Part shown: in pieces, positions 35,171-46,000 of the stretch
Numbering within the stretch: the stretch's first letter is position 1
Layout: each line of letters starts with the position of its first letter
Assembly: GCA_949358305.1 (NCBI GenBank)
Contig: OX442315.1
Coordinates: 19,866,427-19,930,426, forward strand
DNA: 64,000 nt
Origin: Strigamia acuminata
Lineage: Eukaryota; Arthropoda; Chilopoda; Geophilomorpha; Linotaeniidae
Direction: 5' to 3'
Made by a program: the position numbers and the translations under genes
The notes under the pieces: model-generated
Seen by the model: only the letters and a program-made list of their open reading frames with translations
Database searches by the model: none
Told to the model about the DNA's origin: nothing

Positions 35171-36706
35171 TACCGTATTTTAATGATTAAGAGCCGCGGC
35201 TCTTATTCAAAACTGCCATTTTTGTCAGCAATTACAATTTCGGTTTTTTGTTTGTTACATTTGTTTAATGTAATAAACGACGTCTAAACGTCACGAACGA
35301 AGTGTACGTTCATCGTTCGTGAGGTTAAACACAGAAACAATACCACCAGGCTGAAGTTGGCACCACATTCACATTTGCCCAAAGTAGAACAAATAGAGCA
35401 AATCCCATTTTTTTACCACAGATTTTAATGGTTTTTACACAAAAAGAAAGAGGACTTTCTCCTTAACAAACCCTGAAAGCCACAAGTGTCTACCCCTCTT
35501 AGTTTTCGAGTAGCAACCATTTGAATATAGCGCAAAAAAGACTTGTACTAAATTTCCGAATCTGGTGCCACAGATGCAAACTGGAACATCTCAACAACGT
35601 GACCACGGATTCTTTTTTTTCAAAGCCCAAACGATAGAGGACTTCTCCTCTACAAACTCTGAAAAGGACAACGCTGCAGCCTTCTTAGTTTTCGAGCGGC
35701 GACCGTTTCAATATGGCGCAACTGAAATTGCAAAGTCCCGAATCTGGTGCCACAATTTAAAATCCCAATATCTCAACAACCTGACCACGTTTTTTTTTAT
35801 TTAAAAAACCAAACAATATAGAGGACATCCTCTACAAACCCTGAAAGGCAGAACACTACCCCTCTTGGTTTTCAAGCGACGACCGTTTGAATTTGGCGCA
35901 ACTGAAATTACAAAACCCAAATATTCCAAGTTTTTAGCATTTTTGATTTCAGCGTTTTTGATTTCAGGGTTTTGCATTTCAGGGTTGTTGCATTTCAGGG
36001 TTGTTGCATTTCAGCGTTGTTGCATTTCAGGGTTGTTGCATTTCAGGGTTGTTGCATTTCAGCGTTGTTGCATTTCAGGGTTGTTGCATTTCAGCGTTGT
36101 TGCATTTCAGAGTTTTTGATTTCCGTGCATGCTACACGAAGGCTCCCCGGCAAGCTTCCCGGCAGGCTCCCCAGGTTGTTGAGATATTCCAGTTTAAATC
36201 TGTGGCACCAGATTCGGGACTTTGCAATTTCAGTTGCGCCATATTGAAACGGTAGCCGCTCGAAAACTAAGAAGGCTGCAGCGTTGTCTTTTTCAGGGTT
36301 TGTAGAGGAGAAAGTCCTCTATTGTTTGGGTTTTAAAAGAAAAGAATCCGTTGTCACGTTGTTGAGATATTCCAGTGTGAATCTGCGGCACCAGATTCGG
36401 AAATTTAATACAAGTCTTTTTTGCGCTATATTCAAATGGTTGCTGCTCAAAAACTAAGATGGGTAGACACTTGTGCTTTTCAGGGTTTGTTAAGGAGAAA
36501 GTCCTCTTTCTTTTGGTGTAAAAACCATTACAATCTGTGGTAAAAAAAAAAAATTGGGATTTGTTCTATCTGTAGTTTGGGCGAATGTGAATGTGTTACC
36601 AACTTCAGCCCGGTAACAATACCGTACTTTTGCAAAATACGGTATTCTTGGTGTCTCAGCTGCGGCTACTATTCGAGGGCGGCTACTATTCGGTAAAATA
36701 CGGTAT
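35171..36706. mobile_element. Foldback-like element with long arms and central minisatellite
   Basis: The best arms, 35345-35756 and 36203-36620, are near-complementary over about 410 bp. They contain units of roughly 185 bp repeated in tandem: about 35447, 35637 and 35818 on the left, inverted on the right. TACCGTATTTT (35171-35181) and its complement (36696-36706) may be the true ends. The centre holds a 16-bp tandem repeat. The layout, long inverted arms made of shorter repeats, resembles Drosophila Foldback elements. No transposase was seen. Confidence 0.65.
35974..36117. repeat. 16-bp minisatellite, nine units
   Basis: The unit GCATTTCAGGGTTGTT starts at 35974 and repeats every 16 bp to 36102. 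Units differ mainly at one base after CAG (G, G, C, G, G, C, G, C, A). Because 16 is not a multiple of three and no frame meets a stop, three overlapping false frames appear here. Confidence 0.95.
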
Positions 36707-38858
36707 TTATATTTATTCATAACAAAATAAGAACAAAACCAGTTGTTTCCCTTAATTCATTTTCAGGAAAAAAAAACTTGGCGTACTCTGTAAAGCACGA
36801 AACATCCATGAACAGCCGTTGTCATAAAAATGTTCCCCGCTCAGCTTTTGCAGAATGATATTTTTAGCTATGTTATATCCACCAGATAGTGCAAAACTCA
36901 TTGATTGTTTGTGACATGGTATTTAAATGATGCTACTGGTCCACCTAAGCCGATAATGTTTAGATTATTCTGTGACATTATTTAAACGCTATGTTGTAAC
37001 AAATAATCAACTGACTTGCACCAACTCGTGGATACAGCTAAAAAAACGCTCATTCTGCAGGTGAGCTTGAAGCTGAGCACGGTAGATTTATATGACCACG
37101 GCTGCATCAGCTTATGTTTACTTTTACTTAGCTTTGCACTAGCTTGAACATAAATTTACCTACAGTTTGCGCTTGGTATCTTGATACTAAATTCGTACCG
37201 CGTATCCCATTCTGCGCAGGCGATTTTCTAATTCCAGTTGTTATTTAGCAGTATTAAAAAGGAGACAAATCAGCTGAAATAAAGCCAGCCATTGTGACAA
37301 AACTTAAATTGCTATTAGAAAAATACTGAACTACTTAAATAAACGTATTCAAATGTCCATTATTATGCAAGTAAACACGAAAAACCACTGCTTTTTTTTA
37401 ATGCCTCAATAATTATTTTATCACAAGAATAAAAAATTTCACTTTGCGGATTTTTTTTGTTGCCTCCTTTTTAAAAAGAAAACATTTCACTTAAGATGAC
37501 TAACATCAATTGGATAGTACTAATTTGATGGTGCTCTACAACTTTGTAATTGACTTTTTTGCTCTAACCTGATTGGTTTAGAAGTTAGCAAGTGAATAAT
37601 CTTGAAAATGACCTTCAAGGTCAAATTTGATGACGTCATTGGATTAATCTCACCCAACTTTCTATACGGTCGCTTCATCAAAGTTGGCCTAGATGCAATT
37701 GCTCAGGAAATATTTGGAGGGAACAATACTTTTAGAACACCCTGTATAGTTAGACGTGTATGACTTTAGGCAATTTTAAAATTAAAGTAATGTTTTATTT
37801 AATTTGATTTTCTGACTAGGAAGTAATTATTATGTGATGGTATTTTTACCAGAAAGGAGATGAATTTGTCCACTTCTGGCATTTGCCCACTTAAAAAATG
37901 ACAACACACTCAGCTTTTAATGCTAGAAGGACCAGAATCAAAATTAAAAACGTGCCATGTAGCAAATCCAATGTACTCAGTTGTAAGTGGTCTACTTCAT
38001 TTAAAGACAACATCTTACGTCAAGCATCTAAGGTAGAGGACTAGAACTGAAGTCATGTTCGTCACATCAATACTGCAGAATTGAACTTTGTTTACTCGTG
38101 TTTGTAAGAAGCAATGTTGTTTTTATCGATCTTCCTTGCAATTAATGTCCACTAAAACAATAATTCTCCAGCTGAAGCTTCTCGGAATGCACTTTGTCTG
38201 CAAAGTGGCATTTAATTATTGGTTAATGCAACTGAAACCCCAAGTACATTCTTCTAGTGATATAGATGCCTGAACTATACATACAGTGGAGTAAAGTACA
38301 ATTATTTAGAGAAATCGAAAAGTTGGTTTAAAATGTTTGTAAATAAAGATTATGCGAACTAAAAGCAATTTTTTATTTATTTTATTTTATTTTATTTCAT
38401 ACTTGACAGCGTGTAAAAGTGAAAAAGATGGGTAAAAAACATATTTGATTACACCATTGACGTCAAAGCCAGCTGTTTGAACGTTGATACTTCAAAGAAG
38501 AAATTGCACTGACATTTTCTGTTTTTGACATATGTTGTTATCTTAGCTTGTTCAAAGGAAATCTGGTTTTCCCAAGTGTGAAATTTGCCTTTAATTTACG
38601 TCTACAACTCGCTTTTTGCTTGACCAGCAGTGGGGGAAAAGGAATTCTTTACGTGCACGTTTTCACTTAAGTTGGTGCTAAATTTCCTTAAATTTCTTTA
38701 AAACTGTTGTCTTATTGCCGATTCAAATCTTTCAGCTGTATTACTACTGCTTCACGTAATTGTAAAGATAAATAAAGCTTTCTTAATTGCTCACAGCGCA
38801 TCATTAAGCAGATCTTGTTTCAGCGAGTAAAATTTATAAAACAAGTTAGTCCTTACAT
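36707..38858. other. Non-coding spacer
   Basis: AT-rich with only random short frames. A pentanucleotide-like ATTTT run is at 38367-38397. No gene or clear transposon was seen. Confidence 0.5.
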
Positions 38859-38968
38859 TGGGTGCATTCAAATTGATTAAGCAAATACCTACTATAAGTT
38901 TGCTAAAATGAATAAAAATCAGTGAAGTACAATAAGTGAAATAAATGGCTTATTATTGAATGCTCCTA
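38859..38968. mobile_element. Possible GGTGCATTCAA-type MITE
   Basis: The ends GGGTGCATTCAA and TTGAATGCTCCTA are nearly complementary and resemble those at 49436 and 58123. Internal pairing is weak. Confidence 0.4.
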
Positions 38969-40274
38969 AATGAAGTATTACTATTACTTGTACGCAGCTC
39001 ACATATGAATGATTGTTTAACTGAGCATGTGCAAATCACATCATTGTTGCTTCAGGTAAGTTAAGGAAAATAAGTGACTTACTGTACCAGTAACCTCTTG
39101 CTTAAGGTTAGGCATAATAAATGGACTAACTTAAGCAAAATATGATGTAAAAAACGTCACAGCTTGAAGTTAAAACGAGGTTATCAACTTAAAACCACCT
39201 AATGTGTTTCTAAACCTTTCTCCTAATGAAAGTATGCAAAAAGTAGGCCTAGGTTTTCACTCGACTGTGTTGGTAATCGGTATGCATTTCTTTCCGTGCA
39301 TGAAAACTGCAGCTGGCTATTTCATGCAAATTTAATTTTTTCTGAAAGTGAAATGATGGTGCAATGCGAGGAAAATTGGAAGAGAAAAAAGATTCACTTG
39401 CTTTGCCTACTCATCTACACAACTGCTGGAAATAACACACAGTGCACATATTCTTTATTTCCATAAAGCAGAGGTAGATGTTTTTATGTTATTTACATAA
39501 ATATTACATGAAATGTGAAATTTCTATCTTGAGCAGTGATATTTTTGTCTAGACAAAAAAATTGAAAGTTTGGGTGACATCCAAAAGATGAATGAATAAA
39601 TAAAAAAATAAAAATTGTCTACCGGCAAAAGAAAGGCTTTGCTTTAAAATGATTGCACCAGGGATTGTTATTGACAACTCTGGGTTTTTCGATCTAGGGT
39701 TGTAGCAGTAGTCTCTACAATCATAGTTTCTATGAGGCCATGAAAATGCCCTGGCAACACTGTGAAAAGAAGGGTTTCTCATTTAAAAAACAGATGCTGC
39801 TGAATGTGTGCTAAATCTTTGCTTACTAGAATTAGTCTGGGTGTCTAATTATGTTGACGCGGATGAATTAATGGCAGTCTAAACTTAGTATATCTCCTAG
39901 TTTTATTAAATGGATTAAAGTTTTAAAAATATATTATTCAATTTTCTATATTCCCATATACGACATTGAAAATTTGAAATTATACCGGGTGACCCAAATA
40001 AAACCTGTCCGACAATACAGGGTGTCTAAAAAAAATGTATAAACTGTTCAACTAAATCTGAGCTTTCGTTCTCAAGATATCTGCATTTTTAAAATCAATT
40101 TTTGTCCAATTTATCAAGTTTGATGGCATTAGTCATTCTTGAATTTCAGATTTGTGGTACTTTTTGAATTTCTTCAGCGGTACTTTTGTGGATTTCTTCA
40201 GATGTACGTACCAGTATGAGATCGCGCAAGAATTTGCAAGATTTTGCTAGATTTGTGAGATTTTACCTAAAGTA

Positions 40275-41359
40275 CAGTGGGGGGCAAAACTAAGTTTACA
40301 AACGCATCATGTTGATTCTTCTGGCTGTATCTCGGGAAAAAAGAGAGGAAAATTAATCAAATTTTAACTGGATGCTTGTACAACATCCTACTTTATTCTC
40401 CTGAAATTTTATCAAAATCTATCCATTAGTTTCTGAGAAAATTTTTTTTTTGTGATGTGACATCAAAAAGTAAAAGGCAAAAGTAAGTTTACAAACTCTG
40501 TTTAGTGTTTACTATTGAGTAATCTTACAACAATGTCTGCTAAGGCTTTGTTGGCCCTCCTTTAGCCTGTAGTATTGCTTTTAATCATTCAGCCATACTC
40601 TCAAGCAATTTCAGTAGCACTGATGGAGATATTTTACACCAATCTTCAAAAATTGCTAATTTCAACCATGGAACATTTTTTCTAGAACTACTGAGGAACT
40701 TTTTGTTCCAAATCAAGAAATTATCTCATAAATGTTCAATTGGATTAAGGTTAAAATAACTGAGAAGGCCATTAAAGTTGTCTGATTTTTTACACTGATG
40801 TAGACTGTTTTACCAAAAACAAACATCGAAATTTGCACGAGTAGAGTATTTCACACCAAAAAAAATCAGACAACTTCTCTGTTATTTTAACCTTAATCCA
40901 ATTGAACATATATGAGCTGATTTCTTGATTTGGACCAAAAAGTTCCTCTAGAGTTGAGGAAAAATGTTCCGTGGTTGAAATTAGCATTTCTTGATGTTTG
41001 GTGTAAAATATCTCCATCAGTGCTACTGAAATTGCTTGAAAGTATGGCTGAATGATTGAAAGCAATACAACAAGCTAAAGAAGGGCCAACAAAGCATCAA
41101 CAGACATTGTTGTAAGGTTCCTCGACGGTTAGCAGAGTTTGTTAACTTACTTTTGCCTCTTAATGTTTGATGTCACTTCACAAAATAATTTTTTTCTCCA
41201 GAGCTAATGGACAGTCTTTCATAAAATGTTAGGTGAACAAAGCAGAACATTGGACAAGTATTCAGTTAAAATTTCATTAAATTTCGTCCTTTTTTCCCCT
41301 GAGATACAGCCTTGAGATTCAACATGTCGCGTTTGTTAACTTAGTTTTGCCCCCCACTG
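40275..41359. mobile_element. Tc1-type transposon copy 2, a kilobase-scale palindrome
   Basis: The ends begin CAGTGGGGGGCAAAACTAAG and end with the complement, flanked by TA (40273-40274, 41360-41361). Unlike copy 1, the left half (to about 40797) is an inverted copy of the right half (from about 40852). Arms are about 510 bp with a loop near 55 bp. The right arm keeps a transposase remnant whose NPIEH motif (codons 40894-40908) is typical of Tc1 proteins, followed by a stop. It cannot encode an active enzyme, but a transcript would fold into a long duplex. Confidence 0.8.
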
Positions 41360-42736
41360 TATATGGGTCATTTGGATGGGAGATTTGTTCCATGTGTAGT
41401 AAGTAAACACACTTGTGCTTGATGCACAAACCATGTTGCCAACCCGACAAAAACACAATTGTTTATAATGTGCTAAAATAAAATAAATTTTATTTTTACA
41501 ATGGCTACATCAAAGAATAACAACTTTAATAACAAGAAGTGTTTTCAAGTTAAATCACGTTAAATGACCACACTTGTGCACTTCCCTTCCAGATGTGCTG
41601 AGAAACGAAAAACGAAAGCAGCCATTTGCATACAAATTGTTGTCGTTAGAAATCCCTTACCTAGTTAGTCTTGTCTTCAACATTTGCGTGTAATTTACAG
41701 GAATGGCTTTTAACGATAATTCGGCAATCACGATAGACATAGACAGTAATACAACTAACACGACCGCTCTTGCCAATGGATTAATGGAACTATTTCACGG
41801 CACTTGAGTTAATTGAAAAAAAGAAAACTTTCTTCTTTCATCTTCAACTCCGCACTTTATTTTTCTTATAGTTTCTCAGAATTTATTTTATTAACCTAAT
41901 TACAAAAATACAGCCTGGACTCCAAAAACAAAAGTTTAACGATTCATATTTAATGAATTAGCTTAAGAAATAAACATTTGCTGTTGTGTGGAATGCTGAT
42001 TTAACTAATAAAAGTGCTCTCAAGAGTAAATGGGAACTAAGCGTATGCAGAAATATAAATTTATGACCAATTAAGGCTGACTAGCACAGGAAAACTCACT
42101 TCTTATTAGAGGATGAAAGTTTAGCTTTAGGTCATTAATTTGCTTTGTTCTCTCCTGTTGGAAAAAGAGATGGGCAATTTGATTTGTTGATATTACATCT
42201 ACATTTAGCCACGTTGACCTTTGACAAGTGACTTGCGCACGTTTAATCTTGTTCCAAGATGTAATAACGGATGATGTGCGGGCACAATAATGAGAATTAA
42301 AAGGAGAGTTTCTCTGGCGGTCCCCGCACTTTTATTCTTTTATTGCTGAGCGCATTTAATTGAAATGAAAAGAATTTGCTTGGGAGACTATTTGCCACTT
42401 TTCATTTTAATCGAATGCACTTTGGATTTTTAATAATTCAGCTTTTGTATTTCCCAGAAGAGTTGTAACATTTTTAGATAAATTTTTTGATAAAATTTTT
42501 AATAAAATTGTTGACGAAACAATTAAAAATGAGCAACTTGAGAGTTGCTCATTTTTGAAGAAAATAAAGCAGGCAGTCAGACCAGATTATTAAAGGGTTT
42601 TATTCAAATCATCTGGGGATAGGTTTAATGGCGGAACCTTTTATTCTACCTGAAAACTTTGGCAAGTGGTTGGAGTTTGGTTTTAGGAATAATGGTGCAT
42701 TTAATGATGCAAATGTTTAAATAATGTATTAACATT
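41360..42736. other. Non-coding spacer
   Basis: No gene found. A short hairpin with AATGAGCAACT arms lies near 42529-42557. Frames are short and unsupported. Confidence 0.5.
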
Positions 42737-42874
42737 AGCTGCATTCAAAAATTAAAATAACAATTTTAGTTTAAGTGTAATTTAAGTTTTAACATGGGTT
42801 TAAACAGGAAATGATGTCATTTTTGGTTTAAAATTGAAGTAAAACACAAAATATTTTTGTTTTTGAATGCAGCT
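42737..42874. mobile_element. MITE family X, copy 2 (uninterrupted)
   Basis: A 138-bp element with AGCTGCATTCAAAAA ends, in opposite orientation to 34429-35100. It lies 100 bp before a receptor exon. It gives the pre-insertion form of the nested copy. Confidence 0.8.
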
Positions 42875-42977
42875 AGTGAAATTCAAATGCAAATTTCGAT
42901 TTAAATTAGGCAGTGCACAAAATACTTTTAACGTGATTATCTTAATTAGTAATTTTTCTTTCTTTTTTTTTTTGCAG

Positions 42978-43060
42978 TTGGAATATCACAGATGATTTCG
43001 AAATTTTGGATATGTTGTTGAGAACTTACGATCGGAGGGCAACTCCAACACACAATGATG
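42978..43060 (+). CDS. Gene 1 exon 2 (N-terminal ligand-binding domain)
   Basis: Follows a polypyrimidine tract and TTTGCAG. It encodes WNITDDFEILDMLLRTYDRR, then ATPTHND, ending one base into a Gly codon before GTTAGT. The matching exon in gene 2 has three extra bases. Confidence 0.85.
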
Positions 43061-46000
43061 GTTAGTGGTTCCATTTTATTATTAATATTTACTAATGGGA
43101 GTTGCTTATTTTGTAAACAAGTCTTGAAATTTTAATGCGAGAATATTAATCAATACAGGTTAATAATTTAAATACCGGTAATTATTTTTGAAAACAAACA
43201 ATTTAATTTAATAAGTTAGGTGTTTTCGTCTATTTTATTTTAAAAACAAGCTTGTTGACTTCCGGCGAGTGAATTGCAACTTGATGTTATCAACACCATT
43301 TAAATCAGAAAATTTGTTTGCGTACTAACTATTTTAGACATGTGGATGACCCCCTATCGGTGGTATAGATTGAACTTTGGATTTGAATTAGTGTGATTGT
43401 TTCTTAGGGTGGGAGAATGAGGAACTTAACTTGCGACTGGTTTCGTTTAAGAATTGTACAAAACTATTTTATTCTTCTCAATTTTACAAAATCGATCAAT
43501 CCGAATAAAATAAACAAACCTTCCTAATTGGATAATTGTTAACTGGATTCTCATTGGCTCGGGAATATCAAAGCACCCAGGTGAAGGTGCGCGTAGCGGT
43601 TACCACACAAGGCGAGTTACTTAGTCGAGTGTGATGTTTAGTATGTTCATGGCCCCTTAAGTAGAGTGCTTGGCTGTGAAAATCACAGAAAACCCAGATG
43701 GAGGCAGATGTACTTGCTGTAGAAAACAGTATCTCACTTTCAGACAAGGATGAGAAAAAATGGGATTCTCAGCAGGTCACACATCCAAGTACTGACCAGA
43801 CCCAATGCTGCTTAAGTTCTGTGGTCTAATGGGAAGAGGTGATCAGCACTGTGAGCCATTAGTCGTAACGACATTACTGTGAAAGGGAATGAATGCAAAA
43901 AGAAATTGTATTGTTCTGGCATTGATTCAAAACCAAGTAACTACGAAGTTTTTCTTAGTTACTTGCGGTAGTTTTAGTTTGCAAATGAAAAAAAAACCCC
44001 ATGTTGTTTTCCAATTCAGATTTCCAAGAAATTTCAATGAGAACGACATAAAGAAACAGCTGACTCGCCTAAGCTCTTTAAATTCAAACGTGTTTATTGT
44101 TCTCGCACATGCAATCAATCGGCCGGGAGAAAAGGGTGCGATATTATTGTTGGATCTATTGTCGTGACCAAAATGTAAAAAATATAGAAATATCATCTAT
44201 TTAGGAATCAATTTTCTGTGGGATGAATATGCCACGATTGAGTTGCTGCAGGCGTTAGGTGGCGGTCAGCCAGTTGGACAGCATCATCTCTAACCGACCA
44301 TGGAAAGGAAACAGAACGAATTTACTTTTGCAAAATTCTGGCAGTGGAATAGCGAGAGTGTGCAACACCCAGTGGCAAAATGGAATATTTTAACATGTAT
44401 TTTCAATGTCGTGCTCAGTCATTTGATCGCGGTGTAAATGGCGAATGAGACAAACCATATGCAGGGCTGGACTGGGAACAAATTTATTGCCGGGAAATCT
44501 GGGTGTCCGGGCCACAATTAATGAAGTCGGGACAGGCCACAGCAGGCCGCGACAGGCCACAGCGGCCACGGGCCACCGGGAAACTCCCGGTAGCCCGTCG
44601 GGCCAGTCCAGCACTGACCATATGGTATTAAATATCGTGGCTTACTTAAAAATTACTGTTAAATTTATGAATAGTGATGCCACAGAGCACTTCTATGGAG
44701 AAGCGGATGCTGGTTCGTACACTGACATGATAGACACGATGATAGCACCTTTTTTAGATCGGGAACAGCTGTCCGGTCTGACCCGATATCGCTATGCCAA
44801 CGGGGCCTGATTGAGTAATTGGGAGGTGCGGGGTTCGGGAATTTGTTAGATTGTTACGACCATGTTACAGAGGGGGGGGTCAACAAATCCAAAATTTTGC
44901 GTTACGTAATTTATAGACGGCCCCTATCTGGTTCTGCAACTGCTTAGTCCCGCCCGTACACGCAGTTATGCAGCACTGATATTTTCTAAGTAAACGACAG
45001 AACGACGTAAAGGACGTGCCGCCAAGGGAGCACTCTGCCTTATTACTTTTTGTTCATCTTATATCATTTTAATTATCGAAATTGTTATTACTTCATTTCA
45101 TACACAGCAGAAAACGTATAAAGCAAATTTATAATATATATATATATATATAAAATATAGCCTATACAAACTCATTTAAAATGAAATAAATTGGGTGCCG
45201 ACCGTAGGGCAACACGACATCTAATCTGTGAACATGACTATGCTTTCATTTTCTGTTATTTCTATTGCACAGATACGCTCATTATGTTTTGCTGTAGAAT
45301 TGAGAGTTTTATAATTGGTCAAAAAATAATGATATGAACTGTCTTTTCTCTTTCTATGTTTCTTCTCCATTTTTTTCTTCTTTTTGTATGCGAATGTGTA
45401 CAGGCACTCCAACTTTAGTTTCGGTTGAAATCTTTCTTCGCAGTTTTGGTTCCATCAATCCAGCAACCATGGTGAGCCTCGTCTTCCGACGACAATTACG
45501 TTGCGTACCTGATACTATAAACACATTTCATTTCGCAGTGTGATTAGTAATCTCTGTATATCTGAGATCGTAAACGCATCTGCTTTGTGTCTTATGCCAC
45601 ATGCACAGTAAAAATCGATAGTTTTATCAGCACTTAGCGCTTAAAACCCGCTATTTTGCCACATTCTCAGTTTCCCTTTCTTTTATTACCTTCATTCAAA
45701 TTTGAATTGAGTGATTTTTACATTTTTCTCTTGTTTAAACATTTACCTCGTTAGGATTACGAAGTGGATTTGTACCTTCGCCAGTCCTGGGTGGACAAAC
45801 GACTGCATGTGGACAATTTAACACATGAATTGGACTTAAGTGACCCTCAACTGGTCCTCAACATCTGGAAACCAGAAGTTTATTTTCCAAATGCCAAACA
45901 AGCTAATTTTCAATATGTAACAGTACCGAACGTTCTGGTACGGATAAATCCTGGAGGATATATTCTTTACATGCTAAGGTATATTGAAATTGTTGACATT

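Noticed and set aside
35865-36255. Three overlapping repetitive proteins (VAFQGCCIS/GLLHFR-type)
   Set aside because: They are the three frames of one 16-bp DNA repeat, whose period is not a multiple of three and which has no stop in any frame.
37735-40030. Pair of ACACCCTGTATA (about 37738) and TACAGGGTGTC (about 40015) as ends of a 2.3-kb transposon
   Set aside because: They point the wrong way relative to each other to be the two ends of one element, and the sequence between shows no relationship to either.
43760-43865. Functional 5S rRNA gene
   Set aside because: The 5' third is too diverged to form helix I, there is no clear T-run terminator, and it is a single copy; a SINE head or pseudogene fits better.
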